64,000 nucleotides of DNA. Source: Collinsella aerofaciens. GTDB lineage: Bacteria > Actinomycetota > Coriobacteriia > Coriobacteriales > Coriobacteriaceae. The translations under genes and the position numbers were made by a program. The stretch spans positions 112,058 through 176,057 of the forward strand of contig NZ_JADMSU010000006.1 of NCBI RefSeq assembly GCF_015561195.1. Direction: 5' to 3'. Below, piece by piece: positions 1-10,866 of this stretch (positions are counted from its first letter, which is position 1; every line of letters starts with the position of its first letter). The notes beneath the pieces were generated by a model. It was not told where the DNA came from, made no database searches, and saw only the letters and a program-made list of their open reading frames with translations.

Positions 1-1199
1 CCAAAGCGCAGCTCGATAACCTTGCGCTCACGATCGGCAAGCGAGTCGAGCACCTGAGTGAGCTGCTCCTGCAGCATGGAGAAGCTGGCGGCATCGGGAG
101 GAACGATTGCCTGGGAGTCCTCGATGAAGTCGCCCAGCTGGGAATCCTCTTCCTCGCCGATGGGGGTCTCGAGCGACACGGGCTCCTGCGAGATCTTCTG
201 GATCTCGCGGACGCGATCGGCGCTCATGTCCATCTCGGCACCGATCTCCTCGGGGGTCGGGTCGCGGCCCAGGTCCTGAAGGAGCTGGCGCTGCACGCGG
301 ACGAGCTTGTTGATGGTCTCGACCATGTGTACGGGAATACGGATGGTACGGGCCTGGTCGGCAATGGCGCGCGTAATGGCCTGACGGATCCACCACGTGG
401 CGTACGTGGAGAACTTGAAACCCTTCTGGTAGTCGAACTTCTCGACGGCGCGAATCAGACCGAGGTTGCCCTCCTGGATCAGGTCAAGGAACAGCATGCC
501 GCGGCCGACATAGCGCTTGGCAATGGAGACAACCAGACGCAGGTTTGCGCTGATGAGTGCCTGCTTGGCTTCGAGGCCGACGTTCTCAATGCGCGTAAGA
601 CGACGCATCTCGGCACGCGTGAGCTCGAGCTCACCGGCATCGGCAGCCTCGAGCTTCTCGGTGGCCTCAAGACCGGCCTCGATCTTCATAGCCAGATCGA
701 CCTCTTCGGAGGCGGTCAGCAGGTCGACCTTGCCGATCTCCTTGAGGTACATACGAACCGGATCGCCGGTCAGCATCACCGTGGAGGCATCGATGCCACG
801 CACGCGCGAGCGTGAACGGGACGTGCGCACGGTGCGCTTCTTCTTGCTCTTGGAAGAACCCATCTCGGCGTCGGCCTGACGGGCCATCTTGAGCTCATGA
901 TCGTCGAGCGAGCCGGAATCGTGCTCGTCGTCGTCATCGAAATCGTCGGTATCGGTATCGTTATCGTCATCGTCGACGTCCATGGGGGCGTCGTCGTTAC
1001 CGCTCGCGGAGATAATCTGGATGCCGCTGTTGCGCAGCGCGGAATACACCGCGGTGAGCTGCTCGTCAGAAACATCGATATCCTTCAGGGCGACCTGAAT
1101 CTCGTCCTCGGTTACCGAAGTCCTGTTTGAGCCGTTGCCCATGAGCTTTGCAACGTAGGATTCCAGCCCAGTACCCGTGCTCTCAGTCTTTTTTGGCAC
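1..1199 (-). CDS. rpoD: RNA polymerase primary sigma factor (sigma-70), C-terminus cut by window edge
   Basis: Primary sigma factor that directs RNA polymerase to housekeeping promoters. The minus-strand frame is open to the left edge, so the stop lies outside. It has a short N-terminal helical part, a very acidic Asp-rich stretch (about 925-985), a basic RSRSRVRG stretch, then region 1.2 ([14 protein letters not shown]), regions 2-3, and region 4 ending in [14 protein letters not shown] at the edge. I chose GTG at 1199 because GGGAGA lies about 5 bases upstream; an in-frame ATG at 1214 has no clear ribosome site. It follows dnaG by 110 bases, the classic macromolecular-synthesis order. An extended -10-like TGCTAAAGT (about 1235) could be its own promoter, but this is weak. 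Confidence 0.95.
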   Translation of the reverse strand, partial: MPKKTESTGTGLESYVAKLMGNGSNRTSVTEDEIQVALKDIDVSDEQLTAVYSALRNSGIQIISASGNDDAPMDVDDDDNDTDTDDFDDDDEHDSGSLDDHELKMARQADAEMGSSKSKKKRTVRTSRSRSRVRGIDASTVMLTGDPVRMYLKEIGKVDLLTASEEVDLAMKIEAGLEATEKLEAADAGELELTRAEMRRLTRIENVGLEAKQALISANLRLVVSIAKRYVGRGMLFLDLIQEGNLGLIRAVEKFDYQKGFKFSTYATWWIRQAITRAIADQARTIRIPVHMVETINKLVRVQRQLLQDLGRDPTPEEIGAEMDMSADRVREIQKISQEPVSLETPIGEEEDSQLGDFIEDSQAIVPPDAASFSMLQEQLTQVLDSLADRERKVIELRF

Positions 1200-1309
1200 A
1201 GATTCTCCCTTCATAGTCCACAGGACTCAATACTTTAGCACACACATAGACGTCTATACCCAAAAAGAGGACTGGATATAGGCGAGAATACGCTGGTTGA
1301 CCACAACAT

Positions 1310-3409
1310 CTAGGCCTGTTCGGTGCCTGCGGCCTCCAGACCAATCAAACGGAACGGGTCCGCCACGCCGCCGATCGACTTTTGCAGTTCGCGTTGACGC
1401 TGCGAATCCTGCGCGGCCTGCACGGTCAGCGCGCGACGGGCCTCATCATCGAGCGAACGGTCCTGGCGCAGCTTGGCCTGTGCGGCACGCATGCGGCGCT
1501 TGATGGTGTAGAGCTCGAGCGTATCGAGCATAAACACGATGTTCGTCTCGGTGGGATGCTTGCTCGTCGCCGAGATGCGCCCGGCACTCACAAGCGTTGC
1601 CGCCTCGGGACACACCGAGCGCGCCGCATCCATGCAGGCCGCAGGATCGGTTCCCGGCGGCGTTGCCAGAACGGCCCATGCGATGGACTCGTGACGAGGG
1701 TCAACCCACTCGATAGAGCAGATGCGGTCGGCATACGTGCGGAACAGGTCGGGGTAGCTCGTAAGCATCGTCAACAGCTCGCGCTCCCCTGCCAAGGACT
1801 TGCGTTCCAAATCGGTCAGGACCATAGGGGCCGAGGCGTCTGCCGGGCCATCGGCGGGCGCAGAGCCTATACCATCAGGCACATCGATCGGCGGCAGGTC
1901 GTCGACGACCTCCACGGGCGCGGCACCGTAGGCATCGAGCGGGACGTAGTCATACGGCTCTTCTTCGACCGGCGCGGACACCGGCGGCGTCGCGCCCGAT
2001 GCCCAAGCACCGCGAGATGCCCCCAGCGAACCAGACGTCCGACCGCCCGCGCTAACAGAGCGCTCGGCTTGCGCCCGCTGGCGTTCATAGTTCTGCTCAC
2101 GACGTCGTTCCGCATCTTCGCGCTTGGCGACATCGCGAAACACGCGACCCGAACTCGCGCGAACCGTCTCCAGATCCAAACCCAGCAGATCGGCAATCTG
2201 GATAAAGTATGTGTCGATCATATAGCTATCGCGCAGCGGATAGATAAGCGTCAGCGCATCTTCCAGCGCCTTGGCACGACCGCCCGGCGTGGTGATGTCA
2301 CTCGACTCCTGCAGCGAACGGTAGACAAAGTCCATGAGCGGCTCGGCAGCGTCGATGCGCGCCTGAAGCTCCTGTCCACCATGCGCTGTGATGAACTCCA
2401 TGGGGTCGTTGCCGTCGGGCAGCACCACGCAGCGCAGGTCCATCGAATCCTGCTCGATAAATTGAATCGCGCGACGGGCGGCCTTCTGGCCCGCGGCATC
2501 GCCATCGAACATATACACGATACGCTTGGCAAAGCGGGTGAGCGTCTTGACGTGATGCTCCGTGAGCGCGGTGCCCAGCGTGGCGACAACGTTTTTGATC
2601 CCCGCCTCCCAGCAGGCGATACAATCGGTATAGCCCTCCACCACGATGGCCGTATCCTGCGCGACGATAAACTCCTTGGCCCAGTTAAAGCCATAGAGGT
2701 TTCGCTTTTTATGGAACACGCTCGTCTCGGCGGTGTTGAGGTACTTGGGTTGGCCGTCACCCATGATGCGCCCGCCAAAGGCAATGTTGTGACCCTGCTC
2801 GTCAAAGATGGGAAACATCACGCGGTCGTAGAAGCGGTCGGCAAGCTGCCCGCGCCCGCGGCTCACGGCAACGTTGGCGTCGATCATCTCCTGCGGGGTA
2901 AAACCCGCCTGGGACAGGTGCGACACCAGCGCGTTGCGGCCCGGTGCAAAGCCCAGGCAGTAGCGGCGGCAGACGTCGCCACCCATACCACGGCTGGCAA
3001 AGTACTCGCGTGGACGGCCGTCCTTACCGCGCATAAGCATGGTGTGGTAGAACTGGGCGGTCTCGGCACACAGATCGTAGATGCGGGCACGCTTGGTACC
3101 GCGCTCGCGACGATCTCCGGTGTCATGCAGCTCAATACCCGCACGATCGGCCAAATAGCGGATTGACTCGGGAAAGCTCAGGTTTTCGCGCTTCATGATA
3201 TAGGTGAAGACGTCGCCGCCTTCGCCGCAGCCAAAGCAGTGCCAGACCTGCGTAGCGGGGATAATGTGGAAAGAAGGCGTCTTTTCGCCATGGAAGGGGC
3301 AGCAACCCCAAAACTCATGGCCGCGGGGCTTGAGCTCAACCGTTTCCTGCACGATAGCAACTAAGTCGGACGCAGCGCGTACCTGGTCTTTTTCCTCATC
3401 GCTAATCAC
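1310..3409 (-). CDS. dnaG: DNA primase DnaG
   Basis: Makes RNA primers for replication on DnaB-unwound template. The 699-residue product has the CHC2 zinc finger at the N-terminus (C37, H40, C58, C61 in CPFHGEKTPSF and HCFGCG), the RNA-polymerase-like core, and a TOPRIM domain from about residue 255 (VVEGYTDC, then FDGDAAGQKAARRA). A low-complexity Pro/Ala/Glu linker (about 430-520) leads to the C-terminal helicase-binding domain. It is longer than the usual ~600 residues because of that linker. The start overlaps the end of ribF by 8 bases, suggesting translational coupling; rpoD follows. Confidence 0.97.
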   Translation of the reverse strand: MISDEEKDQVRAASDLVAIVQETVELKPRGHEFWGCCPFHGEKTPSFHIIPATQVWHCFGCGEGGDVFTYIMKRENLSFPESIRYLADRAGIELHDTGDRRERGTKRARIYDLCAETAQFYHTMLMRGKDGRPREYFASRGMGGDVCRRYCLGFAPGRNALVSHLSQAGFTPQEMIDANVAVSRGRGQLADRFYDRVMFPIFDEQGHNIAFGGRIMGDGQPKYLNTAETSVFHKKRNLYGFNWAKEFIVAQDTAIVVEGYTDCIACWEAGIKNVVATLGTALTEHHVKTLTRFAKRIVYMFDGDAAGQKAARRAIQFIEQDSMDLRCVVLPDGNDPMEFITAHGGQELQARIDAAEPLMDFVYRSLQESSDITTPGGRAKALEDALTLIYPLRDSYMIDTYFIQIADLLGLDLETVRASSGRVFRDVAKREDAERRREQNYERQRAQAERSVSAGGRTSGSLGASRGAWASGATPPVSAPVEEEPYDYVPLDAYGAAPVEVVDDLPPIDVPDGIGSAPADGPADASAPMVLTDLERKSLAGERELLTMLTSYPDLFRTYADRICSIEWVDPRHESIAWAVLATPPGTDPAACMDAARSVCPEAATLVSAGRISATSKHPTETNIVFMLDTLELYTIKRRMRAAQAKLRQDRSLDDEARRALTVQAAQDSQRQRELQKSIGGVADPFRLIGLEAAGTEQA

Positions 3410-4409
3410 GGATACTCACCCCCTGCTCGCCCAAGTTGTGACGAATATCCTCGATATTACCCTCGACGGTCGAGATCAACTCATCCAGCGATTCGAACAC
3501 ACGCGAGGGACGCAGCCAGCGCGTAAACGCCAGCGAAACGGAAGCGCCGTACAGGTCGCCCGTATAACCAATTAAGTTAGCCTCGAGATGCGATGAAGCG
3601 GCATCGTCGGCATACGTCGGCGGCAGGCCGACGTTAACGGCAGCAGGCCATACGGTGTCATCGACGAGCACCAGGCCCTCATACACGCCATCGGCAGGCA
3701 CCTGAATGCCATCGGGAACCTGCAGGTTTGCCGTGGGAAAGCCCATGCCAGAGCCCTCGTGACGGCCGCGAATAACACCGCCGCGCAGCATATACGGGCG
3801 GCCGAGCAACTCAGCAGCCAGCTCCACATGGCCCTGTCCCAGCTCATGACGGATGCGGGTGGCGCAAATGGCCTCACCGCCCTCGCAAAGCAGATCGTGA
3901 CCATACACGTCAACGCCGTGCTCGGAACCCCAGACGCGCATCTCGGCAACACCAGAAGCACCGCCACGACCCAGCCTAAAATCGCTGCCAACGCGAATCG
4001 AACGAATGTCGACCACGCGTGACAACAGTGTGAGAAAACCGACATGGTCGAGTGCCGCAACCTCAGGCGTAAAGGGAACGGCCACCACTGCATCGACCCC
4101 GGTCTGAGCCAAGGCATGTAGACGGTCGGCCGTCGTCATCAATTTATGAGCGGGCGAAGGACTCACCACAACGTCCGGATCGGGATCGAAAGTGACCACG
4201 ACCGCCTTGCAGTCATGGGCGCGCGCATCGCTAACAAGCGCCGCAATGAGCTCCTGGTGTCCACGGTGAACGCCGTCGAACACGCCGATGGCAATCGATG
4301 CGGCACACAAGTGCTCGCACTCATCAAACGCATCGGCAGTAACGATGCGGGCCTCGTCCGACTCGCCCTCGAAAAAGATACGCGCGAGCTCGCGAGCGGA
4401 CAACATCAT
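3402..4409 (-). CDS. ribF: Bifunctional riboflavin kinase / FAD synthetase
   Basis: Converts riboflavin to FMN and FMN to FAD in the cytoplasm. The N-terminal nucleotidyltransferase half carries IGVFDGVHRGHQEL (HxGH-type nucleotide site, about residues 41-54) and RVGSDFRLGRGG. The C-terminal kinase half has GSGMGFPTANLQ (about residue 220). The length, 335, is a little above the usual 300-320 because of an N-terminal extension before the first motif. It overlaps truB by 4 bases and dnaG by 8. truB-ribF adjacency is very common in bacteria. Confidence 0.96.
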   Translation of the reverse strand: MMLSARELARIFFEGESDEARIVTADAFDECEHLCAASIAIGVFDGVHRGHQELIAALVSDARAHDCKAVVVTFDPDPDVVVSPSPAHKLMTTADRLHALAQTGVDAVVAVPFTPEVAALDHVGFLTLLSRVVDIRSIRVGSDFRLGRGGASGVAEMRVWGSEHGVDVYGHDLLCEGGEAICATRIRHELGQGHVELAAELLGRPYMLRGGVIRGRHEGSGMGFPTANLQVPDGIQVPADGVYEGLVLVDDTVWPAAVNVGLPPTYADDAASSHLEANLIGYTGDLYGASVSLAFTRWLRPSRVFESLDELISTVEGNIEDIRHNLGEQGVSIRD

Positions 4410-5338
4410 CGAACACCGCCGATTGCCTGCGGAAACACGTGCTCCATGACAAAGCGGCCACTCTCAATGCGGGCGAGCGCCTTGAGTCCCCCATCGAGCA
4501 CCAACGCAAAAGGCGCCTTCGCGGTATCGAAATCGGCAAGCGCACGCTCAACGGGAATGCGTCGGCCGCAGAGCAGGTCGTCGGCAAGATTGCCCGGCAA
4601 GTCAACACGCGTGGCGCCCAGGGCCGCAATGGGATCCAGGGCAAAGCCAGCCGCGGACTCGGGAGAAAGCTCCTCGACCGCATGGCAGGCGCCAATGGAA
4701 ACAACACCGGAGGCCGTGCGGCGCAGCGCGGAAATATGCGCGGCGCTCTCGCAGGCGCGGCCCAAGTCGCGAGCGAGCGCACGGATATAGGTACCCTTGC
4801 TCACTGAGAACGCCACGGTCCACACACACGTATCACCTTCGCCTCCCACGGCGATCAGGTCGGCGGCATAGACCTCGACGGGGCGCGGAGGTAGGTCCAC
4901 CGCATTGCCCTCGCGAGCAGACTTGTAGGCGCGAACGCCATTGACCGAGATAGCCGAAAACGCCGGCGGCACCTGCATCTGCGGACCCAGCATAGCGGCC
5001 AAGCGCTCACGTGCATAGGAAGGATCGCGGAGCTCGTTGGCAACAGCCACCGTGCGGACCGCCTCGCCCTCCGCATCATCGGTATTTGTCTCGGCGCCAA
5101 ACGAAATGTCGGCGACATAGCTTTTGGTATCGAGGGTTAGCATGCCCAGCAGACGGGTGGCCTGGCCCACACCCACCACCATGACACCCGATGCCATGGG
5201 GTCGAGCGTGCCGGCATGGCCGACGCGCCGCTCATGGAGGGCGCGCCGGCATTTCGAAACCACATCGTGGGACGTGCAGCCCACCGGCTTATCGACGGCG
5301 AGCAGCATATTCAGTTGAGAAGGTGTACGACGAGCCAT
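4406..5338 (-). CDS. truB: tRNA pseudouridine-55 synthase TruB
   Basis: Isomerises U55 in the T-loop of tRNAs. Residues 10-60 contain LAVDKPVGCTSHDVV and the catalytic motif GHAGTLDPMASGVM, where the Asp of GTLDP is the nucleophile in the family. SKGTYIRALARDLG (about 185) is the second hallmark. The length of 310 is typical for the family. It lies 15 bases after the DHH gene and overlaps ribF by 4 bases. Confidence 0.97.
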   Translation of the reverse strand: MARRTPSQLNMLLAVDKPVGCTSHDVVSKCRRALHERRVGHAGTLDPMASGVMVVGVGQATRLLGMLTLDTKSYVADISFGAETNTDDAEGEAVRTVAVANELRDPSYARERLAAMLGPQMQVPPAFSAISVNGVRAYKSAREGNAVDLPPRPVEVYAADLIAVGGEGDTCVWTVAFSVSKGTYIRALARDLGRACESAAHISALRRTASGVVSIGACHAVEELSPESAAGFALDPIAALGATRVDLPGNLADDLLCGRRIPVERALADFDTAKAPFALVLDGGLKALARIESGRFVMEHVFPQAIGGVR

Positions 5339-5353
5339 GTACCATCCAAAAAG

Positions 5354-6397
5354 TTAAAGCTCGACGGTCACCGAAGCGGGATCCTCCCCCACCAGCTCGG
5401 CCAGCATGGGAAGTGCCACGGTAAGCGTCTCGAGAATCGTTCCGTTGTTGGAGAAACCGGCGGCAGCGGGATGTCCGCCTCCGCCAAATGCAGCAGCGAT
5501 CTCGGACACGTTGAGGTCGCCCTTGGAGCGCAGGTTGCCGCGCACCTTGGTATCGCCCTCAATGCCCTTCAGGAACAGGCAGACCTCCACGCCCATCACC
5601 GAGCGCACCACGTCAACCAGGCCGTCGCACTCATCCGAGGTGACACCGCAAGCCTCAAGGTCACTCTGGTACGCGTAACTATACGCAACGCGCCCGTGGG
5701 CCACCGTCTTGATGCGGCCCATAACGATAGACTTGAGGTGCAAAAACTCAACGCGCATGCTCTGGTAGACCTCGAGTGCCACACGCGCCGGATCGGCACC
5801 GTGGGCAACCAGACGCGAGGCTGCATGGAACGCGGCGGCATCGGCATTTTGGTACTGAAAACGGCCGGTATCGGTAACCAAGCCACACAGCAGGCAGGTC
5901 GCAACGCCATCACGTGCGACAATGCCGCAATTGTCCAAGAAGCGGTCGATGATCATGGCGCAGGCTGCAGCTTCGACGCGCCTCAGGCTGAGCTCGGCAA
6001 ACTCCTCGCGCGCCGGATGGTGATCGAAGCACACCACATGCTTGGAGCGACGAAGCACCTCGGCGGAATTATTGAGACGCTCGACGACCGGTACGTCCAC
6101 CGAGATGAACAGGTCCGGATTGCCGGTATACGCAGATGCCGCTACCAGGCGATCGGAGCCTTCCATAAAGCGGTAGATGCGCGGAACCGGGTCATCATCT
6201 GCCAGCAGCAGGGCAATGTCCTTATTAGGGAAAAACTTCATAAGCGAGAGGCCCAAACCCAGCACGGAGCCCAGGGCGTCGCCATCGGGAGAAGTGTGTC
6301 CCGAAATCGCAATGGAGGACGCACCCTCGATAAGCTCGAGGATGCGTCGTTGAATATCTGCAGACTCGCACGAGGCGAGGTCGGCGGAATTAGTCAT
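5354..6397 (-). CDS. nrnA: DHH/DHHA1 phosphoesterase, NrnA-like oligoribonuclease / pAp phosphatase
   Basis: Predicted cytoplasmic enzyme that degrades nano-RNAs and 3'-phosphoadenosine-5'-phosphate. The DHH domain shows ISGHTSPDGDALGS (metal-binding DxD-type motif, about residues 30-45), SVDVP, and the namesake FDHHPAREEF (about 125). The DHHA1 domain ends with FGGGGHPAAAGF. The length of 347 is slightly above the usual 310-330. It overlaps rbfA by 8 bases and precedes truB by 15. The rbfA-nrnA-truB-ribF order is typical of Gram-positives. The symbol is by family; activity on cyclic dinucleotides cannot be excluded. Confidence 0.9.
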   Translation of the reverse strand: MTNSADLASCESADIQRRILELIEGASSIAISGHTSPDGDALGSVLGLGLSLMKFFPNKDIALLLADDDPVPRIYRFMEGSDRLVAASAYTGNPDLFISVDVPVVERLNNSAEVLRRSKHVVCFDHHPAREEFAELSLRRVEAAACAMIIDRFLDNCGIVARDGVATCLLCGLVTDTGRFQYQNADAAAFHAASRLVAHGADPARVALEVYQSMRVEFLHLKSIVMGRIKTVAHGRVAYSYAYQSDLEACGVTSDECDGLVDVVRSVMGVEVCLFLKGIEGDTKVRGNLRSKGDLNVSEIAAAFGGGGHPAAAGFSNNGTILETLTVALPMLAELVGEDPASVTVEL

Positions 6398-6800
6398 CTA
6401 AAGCTGCCTCCTGGGCGGCATCCGCTATCGGATAGCCGTCCTCGTCCTTTTCGATCGCAAGCGTGGCGGGAACGTTTTCCAGCGCACGCGTGATGCGCTC
6501 GGCCTCATCGGTCGAGCGATCGATGCGAAAATCGAGCTCGGGCGTAACACGCCAATCGAGCGAGCGAGCCAACAGGCTGCGAATACGGCCCTTAGCGCTT
6601 GCGAGCGCCTCCATGACCTCGTCGTAGCGGCTCGCATCGCACGACACGAACACACGCGCGAACGAACGGTCCACCGCGACCTCAACCGCGGTCAAAGTAA
6701 CCAGGTCGAGACGCGGATCGGAAACCTCAAAGAGCAGGATATAACCAAGCTTCTCGCGAAGCTGCTCGCCCAGACGGCGGGTTGCCTGCGTTTGCTTCAT
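6390..6800 (-). CDS. rbfA: 30S ribosome-binding factor RbfA
   Basis: Late 30S maturation factor, a single KH-like domain protein. Recognisable are the N-terminal RRLGEQLREKLGYIL, VSDPRLDLVTLTAVEVAVDRSFARVFVS (read in two parts), and the VTPELDFRIDRSTDEAERI segment near residue 100, all standard for the family. The 136 residues include a short acidic tail. It sits 11 bases behind infB and overlaps the DHH gene by 8 bases. Confidence 0.95.
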   Translation of the reverse strand: MKQTQATRRLGEQLREKLGYILLFEVSDPRLDLVTLTAVEVAVDRSFARVFVSCDASRYDEVMEALASAKGRIRSLLARSLDWRVTPELDFRIDRSTDEAERITRALENVPATLAIEKDEDGYPIADAAQEAALDD

Positions 6801-6811
6801 AGCGCTACCCC

Positions 6812-9526
6812 CTACTCGGTACGGGCAACCTGGTCGATGCGGTAACCCTCGATCTGGTCGCCGGGCTTGATGTCCTGGAAGTTCTCCAGGCCAATGCCGC
6901 CCTCGGAACCGCTCTTGAGGCTCTTGGCCTCGTCCTTATAGTGACGCATCGATGCGATCTTGCCGTTGAAGACCACGATGCCGTCGCGCACCAGACGCAC
7001 GGAATCGGTCGCGGCGATCTCGCCCTCTTCGACGCGGACACCGGCGGCGATACCGACTTTGGGCACCTTGAAGGTGTCCAGGACGGTCGCGGTACCCGTG
7101 GAGACCTCGACCTCGGTGGGCTTGAGCATGCCGATACGGGCAGCGTCAAGTTCCTCGAGGCACTTGTAGATAACGTCGTAGCAACGGATCTCGACGCCCT
7201 CGCGCTCGGCGGCGGAACGGGCCTTACCGTCGGGGCGGACGCCAAAGCCGATGATGATGGCGTTGGAGGCGTCGGCCAGGACGACGTCGGTCTCGTTGAT
7301 GGCACCAACGGCGGAGTGGATCGTGTTGATGCGAACCTCGGACTGATCCATCTTGTCGAGCGAGTCCTGAAGGGCCTCGATGGAACCCTGGACGTCGGCC
7401 TTGATGATCAGGTTAAGCTCCTTGACCTCGGCGTCGGCAATGGTCTCGAAGAGGTTCTCGAGCGTGACGTGCTTGACGCGGCTCTGCTCCTCGATACGGG
7501 CCTTGAGCGAACGTTCGTCAGCAAGCGCGCGAGCCTCGCGCTCGTCCTCGAACACGCGGAACTCGTCACCGGCGTTGGGCACGGACTGCAGGCCCAGGAT
7601 CTCGACGGCGTCAGAGGGACCGGCCTCGGTGACGGCGCGGCCCTTGGGGTCGAGCATGGCGCGGACGCGGCCGTAGGTGAGGCCGGCGACCAGCGTATCG
7701 CCCACGTGCAGGGTACCGCGGGTCACGAGCACGGTAGCGACCGAGCCGCGGCCCTTGTCGAGCTTGGCCTCGAGGACGTTGCCGGAGGCAAAGGTGTCCG
7801 GGTTGGCCTTGAGCTCGAGCACATCTGCCTGGAGCAGCACGGTCTCGAGCAGATCGTCGATACCGATCTTCTGCTTCGCCGAGATGTTGACGAACATGTT
7901 CTGTCCGCCCCACTCCTCGGGGATGACACCGTACTCGGTGAGCTCCTGGCGCACGCGGTCGGGGTTGGCACCCGGCTTATCGATCTTGTTGACGGCGACG
8001 ACGATGGGTACGCCGGCGGCCTTGGCGTGGTTGATCGACTCGACGGTCTGGGGCATGACGCCGTCGTCGGCAGCCACGATCAGAATGACGATGTCGGTCA
8101 CCTTGGCACCACGGGCACGCATGGCCGTAAAGGTGGCATGGCCCGGGGTATCGATGAAGGTGATCTTGCGGTCGTTGATCATAACCTGCGAAGCGCCGAT
8201 TGCCTGGGTGATGCCGCCCGCCTCGCCGGCAGCGACACCGGTGTGACGGATGGCGTCGAGCAGCGACGTCTTGCCGTGGTCGACGTGGCCCATGACGGTG
8301 ACGACCGGGGCGCGCGGTTTAAGGTCGGCGGGATCGTCGTAGAACGAGAAGGTGTTCTCCTCCTCGGGGGTGATGATCTTGATCTGACGGCCCAGGTCGT
8401 CGGCAACGAGCTCGACGAGGTCGTCGGACATGGACTGCGTCATGGTGAGCGGCGTACCCAGCAGGAACAGGCGCTTGATGATGTCGTTGGCCGGAACGTC
8501 GAGCGCCTCGGCAAGCTCCTGGACGGTAACGCCCTGGGAGACCTTGATGGCATCGAGCTCCTCGGGGTTCACGCCCTGGGCCAGCGCCTCCTCTATCTTG
8601 CGCTCCTCCTGAGCCTTGGCAGCCTCGCGCTCGCGCTTCTCCTTGCGCTTCTTGCGGCGACCGGTGGACTCGCGAGAGGCCTCCTCGACGGCAGCACGAG
8701 CCTCCTCGAGCACCTTCTCGCGGCTATACTCCTCGGCCTCGCGAGCCATGCGGCTATAGTGGTCCTCTTCGTTGTTGTGACCGCCCTTGCGCTTCTTGCC
8801 CTTGCCCTGCTTATCGGGGTTGGGGAAGTCCATGCCGGCAGCGACGTTGTTGCTGGCGTTGGTGCGATGGCTGTGCGGACGGCTCTCGGAGGCGTTACGC
8901 TCGGAGTTGTTGTCGGAGGCATTGCGATCGTTACGACGGCCACCGCGGCGGTCGTTGTTGCCGCCACGACGGTTACCGCGCTCGGCGGCGCGCTCGGCCT
9001 TGGCCTTGTCCTCGGCGTCCTTCTTCTCCTTGAGCACGGTCTCCTGTGCGGCAATCTGGTCGAGCAGCGAACGGAAGCGCGAACCGGAATCGGAAGCGGG
9101 AACGGCGCGGCGCTGGGCCTCGCGGGCAGCCTCCTCCTTCTCGCGAGCAAGGCGCTCCTGCTCGGCCTTCTTCTTGGCCTCGGCCTCGGCGCGGGCAGCC
9201 TCCTCGGCAGCCTGGGCTGCGGCAAACTGGCGGCGCTCCTCCTCGCGTGCCTTCTCGGCGGCGATGCGCTCGCGCTCGGCCTCGGCGGCGCGAGCGGCTT
9301 CCTCGGCGGCAGCTGCCTGCTCCTCGGCCTGCTTGGCGGCCTCGACTTCCTGAGCGCGGGCCTCGATCACCGAGGCGAGCTGCTTGCGGACCATGGCGAC
9401 ATAGGCGTCCTCCAAGGTGGAGGAAGCGGACTTAGCGGGAATCTTCATATCGGCGAGATGACCCATCAGTTCCTTGGAGGTCATGCCGAACTCTTTGGCC
9501 AGGGTGGACACACGGACTTTTGCCAT
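6812..9526 (-). CDS. infB: Translation initiation factor IF-2
   Basis: GTPase that brings fMet-tRNA to the 30S subunit and promotes subunit joining. The N-terminus ([18 protein letters not shown]) is an IF2_N domain. Then comes a long charged Ala/Glu/Arg-rich, probably coiled-coil segment (about 75-165), an Asn/Arg/Gly-rich stretch (about 190-260), and a second IF2_N repeat (about 315-370). The G domain starts with [15 protein letters not shown] (about residue 412), followed by [11 protein letters not shown] and NKIDKPGA. Domains II to IV follow to residue 904. The ribosome site is AGGTGA, 6 bases before ATG. The 91-base gap from nusA holds two hairpins. Confidence 0.98.
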   Translation of the reverse strand: MAKVRVSTLAKEFGMTSKELMGHLADMKIPAKSASSTLEDAYVAMVRKQLASVIEARAQEVEAAKQAEEQAAAAEEAARAAEAERERIAAEKAREEERRQFAAAQAAEEAARAEAEAKKKAEQERLAREKEEAAREAQRRAVPASDSGSRFRSLLDQIAAQETVLKEKKDAEDKAKAERAAERGNRRGGNNDRRGGRRNDRNASDNNSERNASESRPHSHRTNASNNVAAGMDFPNPDKQGKGKKRKGGHNNEEDHYSRMAREAEEYSREKVLEEARAAVEEASRESTGRRKKRKEKREREAAKAQEERKIEEALAQGVNPEELDAIKVSQGVTVQELAEALDVPANDIIKRLFLLGTPLTMTQSMSDDLVELVADDLGRQIKIITPEEENTFSFYDDPADLKPRAPVVTVMGHVDHGKTSLLDAIRHTGVAAGEAGGITQAIGASQVMINDRKITFIDTPGHATFTAMRARGAKVTDIVILIVAADDGVMPQTVESINHAKAAGVPIVVAVNKIDKPGANPDRVRQELTEYGVIPEEWGGQNMFVNISAKQKIGIDDLLETVLLQADVLELKANPDTFASGNVLEAKLDKGRGSVATVLVTRGTLHVGDTLVAGLTYGRVRAMLDPKGRAVTEAGPSDAVEILGLQSVPNAGDEFRVFEDEREARALADERSLKARIEEQSRVKHVTLENLFETIADAEVKELNLIIKADVQGSIEALQDSLDKMDQSEVRINTIHSAVGAINETDVVLADASNAIIIGFGVRPDGKARSAAEREGVEIRCYDVIYKCLEELDAARIGMLKPTEVEVSTGTATVLDTFKVPKVGIAAGVRVEEGEIAATDSVRLVRDGIVVFNGKIASMRHYKDEAKSLKSGSEGGIGLENFQDIKPGDQIEGYRIDQVARTE

Positions 9527-9548
9527 ATGACTTCACCTACCCTTTCTG

Positions 9549-9609
9549 GCACCTTGGGTGCCTAGAGACTGAACGAGCGTGGGAGACGCGCCGGGACCCA
9601 CCCGGCGCG
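9549..9609 (-). other. Two hairpins in the nusA-infB gap
   Basis: The nusA-infB gap contains a GC hairpin (CGCGCCGGG at 9587 pairing with CCCGGCGCG to 9609) and a smaller one (GGCACC / GGTGCC, 9549-9563). Neither is followed by a T run, so they are unlikely to terminate transcription. They may protect or process the mRNA, or modulate infB expression. Confidence 0.45.
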
Positions 9610-9617
9610 ACCGCGCG

Positions 9618-10865
9618 CTAGATCAGGTCCTCCGCATCATCGAAGGCGTCGGTGTCGTGGACACCGCAGAAACGGGAGCCGGGACGGGCCTGGTTGCGGC
9701 ACTGGATGCCGTCCTCGGACACGTACTCGCAGCGGCGGACGTCCTCGTCCTCCTCATCACCGATCAGGTCGGCGGCGGGCTCCTCGTGAACGGGAACGTT
9801 CTTGAGGATGTCGGCGGCAAGCGTCTCGGACTTGATGTCGATGTGCCAGCCGGTCAGGCGCGCGGCGAGGCGGGCGTTCTGGCCCTCCTTGCCGATGGCG
9901 AGGGACAGCTGGTCGTCGGGGACGATGACGCCGGCGTAGGCCTTCTCCTCGTCAATGAGGACGCGGGTGACCTTAGCGGGCGACAGGGCGTTGGCGACGT
10001 AGACGGCAGGATCGGCATCCCACAGGATGACGTCGACGCGCTCGCCACGGAGCTCGCCCACGACAGCGCGAACACGGCTGCCCTTGGGGCCGACGCAGGC
10101 GCCCACGGGATCCAGGCGGTCGTCGAGCGAGTGGACGGCAACCTTGGAACGCTGGCCGGGCTCGCGGGCGATCGACTTGATCTGGACGGTGCCCTCATAG
10201 ATCTCGGGCACCTCCTGCTCAAACAGACGACGCATGAGCTCGGGGTGGGTACGGGAGATGACAATCGGCGGACGGCTGTGCTCGCCACGAACCGGCTGCA
10301 GGTTGGAGTTGGGGTCGCGAACGTCGATGATTACAGCCTTGATATGCTGGTTGTGCAGGTAGCGCTCACCCATCGGGCGCTCGTTGCGCTCGTTCTCGTA
10401 ACGGCGCTGATCGAAGTGCGGCAGCTCGGCCTCGACGCCCTCACGAATCTTGACGATCGTGAAGTCGGGCGTGGACTGCAGCACGGTGCCGCTGATGAGG
10501 TCACCGATGCGGCCGGAGAACTCCTCGTAGATCTGCTCGCGGGCGGAGTTGCGCACGATGGCGTTGATCTCGGCCTTGGCGTGCTGGGCGGCGATGCGGC
10601 TCGTGTTCTTGGGGGTGACGTCGATCTCCTCGAACTCGGTGAAGTTGCCCTCCTCGTCCATGGAATCGTCGATCGGCTCCAAGCGGTAGACGTAGATCTT
10701 GCCGGTGGTGCGGTCGATGGTCACCTTAGCGCCCCACTCAAGATGCAGAATCTCGGCATAACTCTTGGCGAGCGACTGCTCCAGGCGGTCGATCAGGTAG
10801 AGCTGGTCGATGTGCTTCTCCTGGCAAAGCTCCATCAGGGCTGACATCATGTCGGATGCTGCCAT
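9618..10865 (-). CDS. nusA: Transcription termination/antitermination factor NusA with C-terminal zinc-finger-like tail
   Basis: Binds RNA polymerase and modulates pausing, termination and antitermination. The order is NusA N-terminal domain (1-125), S1 domain (about 130-200), and KH domains ([20 protein letters not shown], about 240, and the second KH with [23 protein letters not shown]). After the KH domains the protein has an acidic linker (DEEDEDVRR) and a short Cys/His tail, [15 protein letters not shown] then SRFCGVHD. This looks like a four-ligand zinc knuckle (C, C, C, H). Other NusA proteins have acidic repeats there or nothing. The start codon sits just behind the rimP stop with a GGAAAG ribosome site. 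Confidence 0.96.
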   Translation of the reverse strand: MAASDMMSALMELCQEKHIDQLYLIDRLEQSLAKSYAEILHLEWGAKVTIDRTTGKIYVYRLEPIDDSMDEEGNFTEFEEIDVTPKNTSRIAAQHAKAEINAIVRNSAREQIYEEFSGRIGDLISGTVLQSTPDFTIVKIREGVEAELPHFDQRRYENERNERPMGERYLHNQHIKAVIIDVRDPNSNLQPVRGEHSRPPIVISRTHPELMRRLFEQEVPEIYEGTVQIKSIAREPGQRSKVAVHSLDDRLDPVGACVGPKGSRVRAVVGELRGERVDVILWDADPAVYVANALSPAKVTRVLIDEEKAYAGVIVPDDQLSLAIGKEGQNARLAARLTGWHIDIKSETLAADILKNVPVHEEPAADLIGDEEDEDVRRCEYVSEDGIQCRNQARPGSRFCGVHDTDAFDDAEDLI

Positions 10866-10866
10866 C

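Noticed and set aside
6941-9565. 874-residue plus-strand open frame opposite infB, and similar long antisense frames opposite dnaG, leuS, thrS, valS and tig
   Set aside because: High-GC codon bias opens the antisense frame; the products are low-complexity Leu/Gly/Val/Asp strings with no motif, while the minus-strand genes are clear.
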